A stretch of DNA of 64,000 nucleotides, taken from positions 1,674,001 through 1,738,000 of the forward strand of contig JAQFWX010000002.1 in NCBI GenBank assembly GCA_027605045.1, in the 5' to 3' direction. Position 1 is the stretch's first letter; each line of letters begins with the position of its first letter. A program made the translations under genes and the position numbers. The notes below the pieces were generated by a model. The model was not told where the DNA came from. It worked only from the letters and a program-made list of their open reading frames with translations, and did no database searches. The DNA is from Phallus indusiatus (lineage: Eukaryota > Basidiomycota > Agaricomycetes > Phallales > Phallaceae). Of this stretch, positions 22,546 through 34,373 are shown piece after piece.

Positions 22546-23801
22546 AACTTCTTGATGGGACTCTCCGAGGATTCGTCTCTATTGAACTTCCCGTGGTGAC
22601 TTGATAAAACCGTTGGCGGAACTTCATGTGATGATAGGCGTTATTCGACCCATATTGCAAGGGGAAGACGCGGGTGCGTGGTTAGAATGTGGAGTTTGTC
22701 GGTGATAAGATGGAGACTTTCGACCCCTTGTAGGTATAGGTATCGCTGGGGCTGGCGGCTGGACAAAGAACGATTTTCAGAAAAAATTCTCGTTTAATCC
22801 ATTTATTCTTGACGAACATTATCGAGAAGTCTCAACGGTAAAATCAGTCACGATGACACTGGTAGAGAATCATGTTTGTCTCACAGACGACATCCTGCGC
22901 TTTTTCCGTGGTACAGAACTCAGAGTACCGGAGTTAAATAGGATTTAGTTTCTTGTTTTAGGTTCTTGGTTCTGCGGTCAGAATCTGCGCTGTGGACTAG
23001 GTCGATTAGTCGTCCACATGCAAATCTGAAAGACCCAAGGTAGCTCACAAACTCTCGTCTTGGGTTGCATTTTTAACCGTTTATGGAAGGGAGACAGCTG
23101 GATACAATGGTGTAGGGTCTAAGGGAAAAAATGAATCAACTGAAGTTAAAGCGTCACGCTTGTGGTGCTCTTATAACGAGACCGGGAAAATGCCACGTCA
23201 CAAATAAAACACCCGTTCCTTTTAACCCTAAACCATAAACATCAATGGTGGCGAAACGATCTTCTCATTGGCAAACTTGGAACTACCCATTCATTAAGTG
23301 AACTCAACGATTGAGAAACAAGAAAGGACTGCACTTCTGCATATTACCAAAGTTTATGGATATATTATACTTGTATCGCTTCTGACTACGTGTGTAATGA
23401 CTCCGACTCGGATCCCTTTGTCGTGGAGTCTTCCCATATTTAGACGCCCCGTGGATCCTCTTCGCCTCTTTCATCGATCGAACCATCATGTTGCGTAGTC
23501 CTATCTCGTGAACAAAGAATCATCCGGCTCACTGACGATGATAGTAAATATGCTTCCTTCATTTTTTTTGTGAGTTGCTTTCGCCAACCACCACCAACGG
23601 TACGCGTCTTAATTCATTTACACAATCTTGCATCGCTAACTATGCTTTCCCACTTGTTTTCAAGCGTTACTCGTAACTCAGTGTTGAACAAAGGCAAACC
23701 GATAAAGGTAGGTATTTCATGATATTTAGCAGATCAAGGCAAATGTATTGAAACATTTAAATTTAAGATTCTATTTACACTGTCCGTTCAACATTCATAA
23801 C
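22546..23801. other. No supported gene
   Basis: About 1.25 kb upstream (by orientation) of the protease-like pseudogene. It may hold the eroded 5' part of that gene, but no frame matching the intact copy was found. Confidence 0.4.
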
Positions 23802-25645
23802 TTAAGATCTGCCCTCAATTATATATACTTCCCATGGTTGCCCCTGTCCCATATACTGCCCAGTTTGATTTCCCGCTCCAACAGGGTATTGTGCGTTACC
23901 CATCTGTTGATAGTAGTATGGGGCTTGCAGTGGGTTATATTGGTTTGGGGTGCGCGGAGAAGGCTGGGTATGATACTGCGCCAATTGCGGTCGATAGTAT
24001 TGTTGGGACTGTTGACTAGGATGGATGTTGGTGGGGTTGGCATTGTCGGTGTTGTTGTCAATGGTGGTGTGGATTCTCGCGCGCGCGTCTGCGTTCAGAA
24101 AATCAAGTTCTTAGAAGGAACTGTGCAAAAAAAAAAAAATCGAACTTACCCGTTGGGTCGCAAACCTCCACGATGATGTCCTCCTCCAATTGCTTGCCAG
24201 TGACTGGTCGGATGCTGTGGTAAAGAATAGATGGGGCGAGCAGGAGCTTGCGGGCTCATTTGCCATTCTGTTGGTGAACTGTGTTGGTGTCCCAACGGGA
24301 AGTTCGGCTGAAGGGAGCCCTGGGCCGCTTGTGGGAGTTGATTGCCAAATGATTCAGGGCATATCATTGTATCGTGCCTCCGCACTTATACGCATGGGGC
24401 TAGTTCGGGGTAGAGTTGGACTGTATGCCGTTCTGGGTAGCAGCGAAACGACGCTAGCTGAAGTGGGTTGGGGAGAAGATTGCACACTTCTCCGTAAGGG
24501 AGGATCATATGTTTCACGCGGAACGTATGTCGGAGAGGTGGCACTGAACCCTGAGTCGAATTGGGGTAACATGTGAGTAGGACGTGTCGACGGAAGAGAA
24601 GGGGTGTAAGCTGTCCTCGGAAGAGGGAAGGCTCGGGATTGCACAAGTATCAGTTGAGACGGACGGTCTGCTTTTTGAGGCACAGCAGGTGGGGAGGTGG
24701 TACTTAAGGAGAGTGACATCTGCACAGGACTTGTCGGTTTAGTGGGCAGACTGTACATTGTTTGGGACGGTGGTGAGGAGGCACTAAAACGGGGGTTGAA
24801 CTGAGAAGAACTATGCACGGGCTTTGGTTGGTAAGGAGGAGGATTGTGCATTTGTGGAAATGTGGCAGGCGGGAGAGCATTGCGTGGCTGGGATTCGGTC
24901 GTCAAATCTACACGAATTTCAATTCCCAGCAGACGGTTCGCCCGAGAAGAATGGTTTAGTCTGCCTCGATTAACGTACGAGGTAGATGGCAAGGTTTAGA
25001 TTGGAATGCAGGTGGTAAGAACAAGCTCGGAGCTTGCGGCGGTTTTTTCTTCTTCATCCTTGGCTTAGATGAAGATACCACGTATGTAATTGGGGGAAGC
25101 ATGCTGAGGGGCAAATTCTTCCTCCCATGGTGGTAGGCACCCCAGGAGGAAGAATCAAATCCGGTAACGCAATTTTACAATTGGGCCGGTTTGGGATTTC
25201 TAGACTTGAAGGAATCGTAACGATGGGTGGCGTCACACCTGATGGCAAACCCAGCTGCTCACTGGTGTAGCGTATCGTTGTTTGAACGGTTGACCGAAAT
25301 ACTTTTGAATTCGGGGGTGGGGGGGATGTCCGGCCATTTAAATCTTCCTTTGGACGATTTTGGATATTCACAGGTGCTGGGTTCAGTGCGAATGTCAGCG
25401 TTCGTTCTCGGTCGTTTGACTTGACCCGAAGCTCCAATGTCGATGGAAGAGGGGGTACGATGTGTGTGCTGTGTTGAGGGATGTACTACGCAATGATAAG
25501 TCCTTTATGCTCAATTTCCTCTCACTAGGTCCTCCGTTCCGCACAAACATTGCCGACAATCCAATCCTTGTTTATCGGTTTAGGGCAGGATGCCGTGATG
25601 GAGCAGTATGGACAAATTGAACAGTCCCGAAGTTGCTGACATTTG
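23802..25645 (-). CDS. Hypothetical Pro/Ser/Gln-rich protein, multi-exon, uncertain model
   Basis: Several minus-strand frames share a disordered composition and fit one gene. From 5' to 3': a Cys-rich segment at about 25645-25532 (C-x6-C-x2-C-x2-C, then SCPKP and NVCAERR); a frame at 25437 downward with PVNIQNRPKED and RTSPPPPNSK; a KKKKPPQAPS piece joined by a phase-1 intron (GTACGT...GTGTAG) to a Ser/Pro-rich exon at about 24916-24400, where PRTAY(T/S)P(S/T)LP recurs; then PARPIYSLPQH near 24220 and a Gln/Tyr-rich tail (YYYQQMGNAQYPVG) ending at 23802. Exact exon limits and the start are unresolved. The low-complexity tail resembles prion-like, RNA-binding or transcription-related proteins, but no function can be assigned. 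Confidence 0.4.
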
Positions 25646-25968
25646 ACTCATACTGTAGGCTGGATTCTCGATTGTCGAAACTATTTACGATTCAATTACG
25701 ATTCAGACCTTGTGACAATTAGAGTGGTACGTTCCTATTACTTTGGCGCAACGAAAGCCTTGGATACTTACATAAACTTAAGAAAATTCTCGTCAAAAGT
25801 GTACGTCGAAAAATAGCCTTATCAAAAGGAAACCAGATAAACTACTAGCCTAGCACCTGGTACTCTATTGTATCTCAAATCAATTAAGTCAGAAGGTTAT
25901 CCGCTCCGCTTTGGTTCCGAAGCAGGTTTTCGGCCTCTCGGCTTCTATCAAGGAGAAACTTTCTGCAT

Positions 25969-25975
25969 TATATAA
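25969..25975 (+). promoter_or_regulatory. TATA-like box of the protease-like gene
   Basis: TATATAA about 57 bp upstream of the ATG at 26032. Confidence 0.4.
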
Positions 25976-26031
25976 TCGACGTTCCACTCTTCACGCTTAG
26001 TAGCCAATCTACATGTGCCCCTTACCTAGTC

Positions 26032-27924
26032 ATGTCTCTCAGCGCAATCACTATGAAACTTCCCCCTCATCCCTCCATCACAATTTCTCGGGCTGTTGAT
26101 GTACCTAATGCAGAAGAAACGTGTCCCATTTCATCCACGGGTCCTGACCCTCACCCTGAGGCTGAGGTCTTTCACCGTGGCTTGCCCTCCTATCCCATTT
26201 TGGTTCACCGTACCGAGATCCCTACAATCAGAAAGCCAGCCGATTGCCTCTACATCGTGAAAGAGCTCGTGAAAGAGCTCCGGCCTGTCTTTGACAAGCG
26301 AATCGCAGCGGTATGGAAAGAAGCAGGAACAGAAATCTATAAACATCTAGATTCTTGCGAGGTCATATGGACAACTATCGACCTTGTACGTATTGCCGAG
26401 GTTTACGTTGCGGCGATACCGATACACAAGCTAAAGGGAGGAAATAATACCGTTCTTTGGATCGGAGTCAAACCCGGGAGTCTTTCTCGCCAGAAAGCCC
26501 AGGAAGTGACCGTTGGTTGTGAGACCATTCTCTCCAAGTTTAAGATGACCGATGTCAAGGTTGCGTTCAGGGAGTCCCTTTTTATCCTGTCTTCGGGCTT
26601 CAAACTTCTTCACTACCCGATTTCTTCCACTGAAGTCGCTAGACCTTTAATTCCCTTTCTTGGTTTACAGATCGCTTCTCCACATACGCCACACACTGAG
26701 GGCACCGGTGGTCTTTACATCCGTATCTCAAACAAGCTCTACGTTCTTACTGCACGCCACGTTGTTTTCCCATTGAAGGACGTGCCTAACGAGCTCTGCG
26801 ATCATCGATGTACGAAGGCTGGCAGCAAGCCTGCTTGCCCAGTTATCATCCTCGGTCCTGAAGCTTTCCGGAAAGCATACAACACCGTCGTGTCCCATAT
26901 GAGCGAACAACGGTCTAAGATTAAATGGTGCAATGAAAAGCTTCAAGAGTTACAGGAGAAGCGACCTAAGGAGAAGCAGTCTAAGGAGAAGCAACCTAAG
27001 GGAAAGCAACCTAAGGAGAAGCAACCTAAGGAGAAGCAACCTGAGGAGAAGAAGGAGAAGGCAGTTGACGTGTCGGAACTGACGGCGATTCGTGACAAGC
27101 AGCTGATGGCGGAAATGTGCCTTGAAGGCCTTGACGACATTTTCACCAAAATCACTTATAAAGAGGACCAACGCATAATAGGTCACGTTGTTTACTCTCC
27201 TGCTATCGCGGTCAGTGCCGACGAAGAATGTCATAATGAAGACTGGGCACTTATTGAGGTCGATCCCACGATAATTGACTTTAAAAAGTTCGAAGGAAAT
27301 GTGATCTATCTAGGTATGTTTTTTATATAAATATTTTACATCTTCTGTATGCCGTATTCAGGATTAAAAGTCACTGGCACTGTGATATATGATTTCATAA
27401 AAAAGATGCACTCCTTCCCGGGGAAGGGGAAGGGGAAAGGGAAGGGGAAGGAGAAGGAAAATCCTGTTACCTTCTTCGGATACCCACCCAAATTTCTCTT
27501 CCAAATTAAAGGTGTCGCTTCCAAAAAAGACCTAATCAAGCCGCAATTCGTGTACCCGGACGAATCTGTTGGTGAGCTCAAAGAACCAAGTATTTTTGCA
27601 ATCAAACACGGCTGCGCCACGGACACAACCATCGGCCGTCTTAACGGTGTCAAGTCCTTTGTGCGACATCATTACTTGGACGGCAGTTCTAGAACGTCTA
27701 TGGAGTTGGCATTTTTGGGGTACGATCACAACTATGCAGGGTTCTCCGCTGTAGGTGACTCCGGAGCTGTTATTGTGGACAATCTGGGTCGTGCTCTGGC
27801 CCTTCTTACGGGCGGTTCTGCCAGTAGTGAAGAAGCAGATGCTATGGACATCACATATGGAACGCCTTTTCACTGGCTTTTGGATCGTATTCGAAATGTG
27901 TTTCCTGATGCTGAACTCTACTAA
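26032..27924 (+). CDS. Trypsin-fold serine protease-like protein with Lys-rich repeats
   Basis: Exons 26032-27313 and 27362-27924 join through a phase-1 intron (GTATGT...TTCAG, 48 nt) to give 614 residues. Three segments look like the catalytic triad of an S1-type fold: LTARHV (His243), EDWALIEVDP (Asp404) and AVGDSGAVIVD (Ser561). Residues 1-240 are a family-specific N-terminal region without a signal peptide, so a cytoplasmic role is likely. Between His and Asp lies an insert of KEKQP-like units (about 307-345), and exon 2 starts with a GK repeat (about 448-456). This family is common and unstudied in basidiomycetes; true peptidase activity is an inference. A frameshifted relative lies in opposite orientation at 21637-22545. 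Confidence 0.75.
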
Positions 27925-28655
27925 GCCTACTTCAAATGCTACCTACTGTACCAAGGTTCGTTTTTCCTTAATTCAACAGTAACAGCAGGCTCAACATAAG
28001 TTTTCAGGTTCTCTTGCGATGTAGCTAATCTGTATCACTATTCGTATCTTCGCTTATATCATGTAAGAATATTGTTAACAGCCCTGTCTCCGACCTCCAA
28101 CTGTAACGTCTTTATAAATGTACAATAACATTGTATACTAATGTATGTTGAATTTTCTCAACGACAACGCACGTTCAAGACAACTTGCAATCATCATAAC
28201 ACTCTACTCCGAATCCCGTGATCATAAGCAGGGAACGTGAACGTTAGGAGAGAAACTATGTACTAGTAGTACCCGGAACTCGGAAATCGTCGGTTAACAG
28301 TCTCCCTTTTTGTTGCAGAAAAGATGCGTCCCAAAATTCAATTATTCACATGATAAAATGGGATTCGGTGTTATTGACTACATGTTTACTTAGTTCCAGA
28401 CCGACGTCGGTCAGAAAAGAAGAAACTTCAAACGGCGTACGCGGACGCTACCAGAGTTGAAGTTAATTTTTCCTAACCACACTGTTGCCTCATTTAATCC
28501 ACCAAAGTATACAAAACAGCCGAAACGTCCTCGAGCTAGTGCAAGAATCGAATGTTAACATTTTGCCTCTTGAGCACAATATCTCTGTGGCGTGTCAAAA
28601 TTACACGAATCCTTCGTCGGACGCTTTGCTAGCCTAGTGCAAGTTCCTGATTTTC
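27925..28655. other. Intergenic, no supported gene
   Basis: AT-rich 3' flank of the protease-like gene and 5' flank of the decayed FunK1 copy. No feature recognised. Confidence 0.5.
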
Positions 28656-29600
28656 CAAGGGGAATATGCTCAAGATATTCGGAAAATTCTAAAGAAAGAA
28701 TTGGTCAAGAAGGTTGATTTCAATGACTCGAGCGTATTCAGTCATTTACGTGTCGATGATGTGAACGGGTTTATTAGAACGGTGTTAACGGACTTTGAAC
28801 ACTAATGAGACTTTTCAAAACTCTCGAAAGCGGTACGAGGAGTTACGGAAAAAAGACGGCGAGACACACAAATGTTGGGAATATGGGATATAGAGACATG
28901 AGATGGACGCAAGATGGGACGCAAGATGGGGCACATGATGGTGGAGACAAACTGCTCAAGTCTACTACGTAATATCTAGTGTATTGTATAACGTCCGACG
29001 CTACAAGACCCAACAACAAGGGAGTGAAAGGAGTTGAAGAAGAATGAAAAGACATGATGGAGCCTTTGGTATGTCTTGTTGGCGTCGCTGTTGAATTATA
29101 CAACTTAGACATTACCCGCCTCACAGGCAAGAATTATCAATCTGATCAACACATCAATGGATATGCTTCCGAGATACATACAATAGACAGTGGATCAGGA
29201 CTGGGGCAAAAAGACTTGTAGGGGCAAACTTTACCGTTCTATTTCCCCCAAATTTGCCCAGATTTCACCCTACGCGACGTGGAGCAATACGATCAGCACA
29301 CAAAGTACACGAAAAAAGGGAAACCTGTCGAAGAACTTTGGCGGCATCGGTTGTCATTCTTAGAGCTCAAGCCAACCAACGCCCAATCCATCGGAGACGG
29401 CGAGCGAGAAACAATAACGGATCTTACCGCGCAGGTGGCCGATTATGCCAGACTTCACATGTCAGGACATCCCTTTCGACTTTACTCTATCGGACTCCTC
29501 ATATTCGGCTCAAAGTTTTCCGTGGGCATATTCGATAGAGATGGCGTATGATTCTCCAAAGTTCATGATCTCTAAGTTTGAGCTTTGACCCAATGCGGAA
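28656..29600 (+). pseudogene. Decayed FunK1 protein kinase copy
   Basis: Plus-strand fragments match the minus-strand FunK1 gene in order. A frame from 28656 reads GEYAQDIRKILKKELVKK and HLRVDDVN, stops at 28803, and continues in another frame with SRKRYEELRKKDG. A later block, about 29240-29551, matches PDFTL.DVEQY, ELWRHRLSFLELKPT and VGIFDRDGV. It then meets TGA where the other copy has an Arg codon, and homology fades at about 29600 before the catalytic kinase domain. The copy is therefore truncated and non-functional. It lies tail to tail with the other copy, whose stop codon is at 29691. Confidence 0.8.
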
Positions 29601-29690
29601 TGTGTCAGTGGCGTAGATGTATATATTTTATATGAAAATTTATGGAAAGCATATTCAAAACATTTTAAGCAGGTATTTTATGTTACATAT

Positions 29691-32600
29691 TTAAAATTCG
29701 GTGACCGCCACGCTGTTGGCCATTTCCTGGCGGAAACTCGTGATTGCTAAGTCTAAAATCTGAATGAGACTCGCATGGGTTACTTCATTGGTCCTGACAA
29801 ATTTGATGGTGGTCTGAGGATACTCTCTTATGGTGGTATGAAAGTAATTGGAAATATTCAGGAAAAAGTTTTGGAGAAACGGTGGAAGTGATGTAATGCG
29901 GCGATGCAAACGCGGAACCGAATCTCGTTGGGAATAAATTCCAGCAATCCCAACGTGACCGAATAGCGTATGAAAATTTTCTGTGCAAATTTTCAACGTC
30001 TTCTCGGATATCCTCATTTTATCGATAGGTCGCTTAACAAAGGCTATACGACGTAATATCCCATAAAATATTACCCATATGAAGGACTCAATGTCATGAT
30101 CGACTCGATGTTCTATCCCCGTTTCATCTAGTATGCTTTCGAGAAGTTCGTGGGCCATAAATTGAACAGTCCCCTAAATATGTTTAGGGTATAAAATTTC
30201 AAGCAAAAGAAAGCAAAATACCGTTAAGACAGCTCCATGTGGAGGCGATTGGAACCTCGAATGCGTTCTTTCCGTCCCAATAGGTGTTTTACCACCTTTA
30301 ACGAGAGGAACGGGAATCTTTTCTTCTTTCGCTACGGTAATAAGCTTGGCAAATTCAAAATCAGCGAGAAATCCTTTCTGCGAATCAGGTGCGGTAGGAT
30401 CTGAAGACAACAAGATATTTCCGGCGCTGATGTCCCGATGCAGTATGCCTTGATAAGCGAGGAATTCATGACCTAAATAATATATGTAAAATCAGTATCG
30501 ATGTTATGGGATAAGTAGAATGTGATAAATACCCTGCAAAGCAGCTTTTATTCCGAGGAAGAAATCCAGGAAACTGTTGAAGTCCCATATGGGACAACCA
30601 TCCGTCTTCATAAATAAACGATGAAGAACCGTGGTTTCAATTTCGTCATTGTTAGACTTAGGGTGTCTAAGATTAGCTGTCGTGATTTTTCGATGTGCAG
30701 GTGATTGCGGGAAGACAACGTCCATTCCATCTGCAAATTGAACCAGACCTTCATGTTTCCCTTTGATTTGCTTGTGGATTTCAGATTCGCCTAATCTTCC
30801 ACTTTTCCTCCAAGATGTCTTCATTATCAGAATCGAGTCCCTAGTCGGTGTAGGTGAACTGCTGACTCTCCATATTGTTGTCCCACGACCTAGAAGAGAT
30901 ACGGCGGTCCAAATTGGTAAACCAATGGTGTAATAAGCAGTATTTCTGAATCGGATGGAATACGTTGGGTAGGTGGGCAAAGCGCCAGAAATATTCAGAG
31001 ATGCCGCGTAATTTCGACATCCCACAGAGGTATTGTGCTGGATAGGCAGGATATCAACGTTCGGTTCTTGACCTAGCTCAACTGGGGACATTTCGGCTGT
31101 CAGACGATGAATAACACGAATGAATATATTCATATCACTCCAGAGACCATGACTTGGGGACAACCGTACACCATCTCTATCGAATATGCCTACGCAAAAC
31201 TTCGAGCCAGAGACGAGAAGTCCAATGGAGAAGAGATGAAATGGTCGACCTGAGATGTGTAGTCTGGCATAGTCGGCTGCCTGTGCAGTAATATCCGCTA
31301 CCGTCTCCTTGTTGTTGCCTACAGACTGGCGATCGGTCGGCTTGAGCTCCAGGAATGACAACCGATGCCGCCAAAGCTCATGGACAGATTTTTCTTCACT
31401 CTGCACGTGTTGTTCATACTGTTCCACGTCGATCAGGGTGAAGTCGGGGCACAATTGGGGAAAGTAGAATGTAAAAGCCTCCCCTACGAGTCTTTTCGCC
31501 CCAGTGCTAACCCATTGCCTTTTATATCTTGAAGGCACGTTCATCGATTCGTTAATCAAGTTGATAACTTTTGCCTGTGTTGAAGCAAGTAAACCGTTAA
31601 AGTGTAATTCCTCAGCGGGGCTAAGTCTAACAAGCAGAACGTACTACACTGTGGAAAATATCGCCACTGAACGCCACTGATACCCAGTGGTGGTCCAGTG
31701 GCTAGACCCACTGGTATTCAGTGGTTTGTCAGTGGTTAGTACCACTGAAATTCAGTGGTTTTTCCGCCGTTTCAGTGGTAAAAACCACTGAAATTCAGTG
31801 GGGTTCAGTGGTATTCTCCCACTGAAATTCAGTGGGGCTCAGTGGCATTTTCCACTGACAATTAAGTGATAAGTCTGGCGTCTGTTTCTCTTTCGTGCAC
31901 TTATTTTTCGTTTTTTTTTTCCGTCTGTTATTATGTAATTTATTTTTATTTGTGATAAATCTAAATAGTTATATACACAGCTAATGCTAATGTGACTCTA
32001 AGTAAAATCTCCCGGCCCCTCCCGTTGCTCTCACTCGGCCTCATACCCTAAGTCCCGTGAAGCACGCAGCGCGAGTGCAAAGTCTTCAGCATACCAGACA
32101 TAACACCCATAAGTGTAAATACATTAAAGAAAGTCCTTGGACTCACCAATGTACCGCGCAATTAAAACCCTGCGATCCCATGACGAACCGGCACGACGCG
32201 TCACTGATTGTGGACGAGGCGAAAGGGCGCGGATGATGAGATGTGGATGACAGTGCAATAAAATGGTGTGGTGATGTAGATGGTGGCGGCGGGACGGTGA
32301 TGCGGATGGTGATGAGATGGTGGTGTGATGGTGGGGGGAAGGTGGGAGGGCAGGATGGGACGAGAAAAAAAACTGAAGTGTTTAAAAGCGATGACACGCG
32401 CATACAGTCGTTTTTTAACTCCGATTCAAACACAGCGAGTTACGCGCCACGCGTCACATCACGTGCTAATCACGTGTAGCAATAATTCTCATACTTAACA
32501 AAAATATATTTTCACTCAAAAAAATAATTAATTAATTATAAGCTGATATGTGAATACAAACATGAAAGATGAGTGGTATAGAGCCACTGAATATTTCACC

Positions 32601-33264
32601 CACTGACCCACCACTAACCCACCACTGAAATTCAGTGGCACTGTTACCACTGAAATACCACTGAATTTGAGATTCAGTGGTCATAACCACTGACCATCCA
32701 CTGACCACTGACTGACCACTGGTGTGCCACTGATTATCAGTGGGTATGACCACTGACCAACCACTGAACAGGGTCACTCAGTGGTCATGCCCACTGAATG
32801 CCACTTACTTCAGTGGCCGTTTTTTCCACAGTGCTAATGGCTCCATCATTTCTCTTTCCTCTTTCTTTGATGGTTTACCATCCTTACGTCTTTCGGCATT
32901 GTTCCGTAATTGTTCATAACGTTGCTGACTGCTTGAGAACGTGGCACTACTTCTCAGAATTTGTTGACATCGTCGAACCAAGCCCTCGTCCACGTCGTCG
33001 ACACGTAAATGATCGAACACGCCTGAAGCATCGTACTCGATTTTCCGGATCAATTCTGTTTTAAGACTTTTTCGTATGTCGTTTGCATATTCTTCTTGGG
33101 AACTTCCAAGAGCTTGGGCGGAACCGCTACTAATCTGGCGAGGGGATGGTTGCATGGTAGGGGTTACCAGTCAGGATTTAAAGGCGATATTTATGACTTA
33201 CCATTGAAGTTTGATGATTAGAGTCGGTGTAATAATCGTAATCGCAATCGCAATCGATATCCAT
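29691..33264 (-). CDS. FunK1-type protein kinase, interrupted by a transposon
   Basis: Exons 33264-33202, 33134-32835, 31574-30533, 30472-30222 and 30173-29691 join to 712 residues without a stop. The fungal-specific FunK1 kinase signature is clear: a candidate ATP-binding Lys373 (LIMKTSW), HRDISAGN (480-487, catalytic Asp482 and Asn487) and DFE (Asp506) in place of DFG. GTVQFMAHELLE (activation segment end) and DHDIESFIWV follow. The ATG at 33155 is inside intron 1; the better start is 33264, though a further 5' exon cannot be excluded. Intron 2 would have been 70 nt (31644-31575, GTACGT...CACAG), but a 1,187-bp CACTA-like element now separates exon 2 from that donor. Normal splicing of exon 2 is probably lost, so the gene is either inactive or makes altered transcripts. 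Confidence 0.78.
31647..32833. mobile_element. Non-autonomous CACTA-type (EnSpm/CMC) DNA transposon
   Basis: Both ends read CACTGTGGAAAA inward and continue with imperfect similarity to CCACTGAA at 25 bp. The flanks carry a 3-bp duplication, CTA (31644-31646 and 32834-32836). CACTG termini plus a 3-bp duplication are diagnostic of the CACTA superfamily. The subterminal 200-300 bp on each side are filled with CCACTGA/TCAGTGG units, including the 17-bp palindrome CCACTGAAATTCAGTGG at 31742, 31785, 31819 and 32622. Such subterminal repeats bind the transposase in known CACTA elements. No transposase is encoded; the middle is AT-rich with a GATGGT-rich patch (about 32230-32340). Confidence 0.85.
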
Positions 33265-34373
33265 CGATAGGGGGGGCGTTTGTATTATCTCTCTGGCAAC
33301 CTGCCAGGGACGGCTTAAAACAAAAACAAGTTGTCCTTGTGGAATGTGTAAAATAGGACACTCTATAATTAAACAACAAAAGGAATTTGTTAGTACCTCG
33401 CTCTCGTCCCTGTAATTTTTCCAGAAAATGGGTAGAAGGCAAAGGAAAGGTATGCAGAAGTTGCCAGTGCTAGTGAATCCCGTGCCGCCATCAGCCGTGC
33501 AACTTCGCGTGCAAACTTCTCACTGAGAACTTAGTGACATAACTCACGGCTAGCGGCAAGTTTCTGTCTCAAAATACCTCAGGCACGCTTTGGAAAAGAT
33601 CTTTTTTTTTGTTGTGGAGCTTTTGTCTTTGAAGTTTTGGGACATGGCCCATCATTCGTAGATAGCTATGGAAATACCTCTAGGATATGCTTTGGATAAG
33701 ATCTTGTCCATGAACTTTAATCTTTCAGAAGGCACTTAAGTATTCAGCTTTATTACTTCTATTCTTTGGAGGGGGACTCGGAGTAATCTACGGGCAACAT
33801 GATCACAATGGTTTTTGAATTACATAACTTAGGAAGTTACAATTGTAAAAGTAGCACGCAAAATTATCATGGTAAAGAATATTGCTCACTACGTGTCTGT
33901 AATACATTCGAAGTAACAACTCCTGCGAGAGAGTAAATGTGCGTATCATATGACCATCCTCCATATTATAACGCCAGTTTATTTGACATGTACATAATAT
34001 GTAACCTTCAAAATTCGACTAGTTACCATTTCTCAACTGCGCCAGAGAAAAGCTGGCTGTGGAAAAGGAGCTTTCGGTGTTTATCAACTATTTGATTAAA
34101 TTATGTTCATGTATCGCGTCTCATTGTCACACGTTTGAGAGTTGCTCGAATTGATTATTTATTCGAAATGATTTGCTAATTAAGTAAAAGGAATCGTAAT
34201 ATCATAATGGGTTTAGTTTTTACTGAAAACCCGACATAGCCAATTGAAATTCATCAGCATCTGGCACGCTGTCGATGTAATAACAACAATCACGTGCACG
34301 CCCAAGAAGAAGAAAATGAGAAAATAAAGAAAGGAGAAGACACGAAGGATCAAGTAAAGCTTAATTCAAAGCC
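33265..34373. other. Intergenic, no supported gene
   Basis: 5' flank of the FunK1 gene and 3' flank of the aquaporin gene. A possible further 5' FunK1 exon (a frame at 33218-33442) has no supporting motif. Nothing else recognised. Confidence 0.5.

Noticed and set aside
32805..33155. Start of the FunK1 gene at the ATG at 33155
   Set aside because: This ATG lies in a good intron (GTAAGT 33201 to CCAG 33135); using the exon 33264-33202 keeps frame and makes the whole CDS divisible by three.
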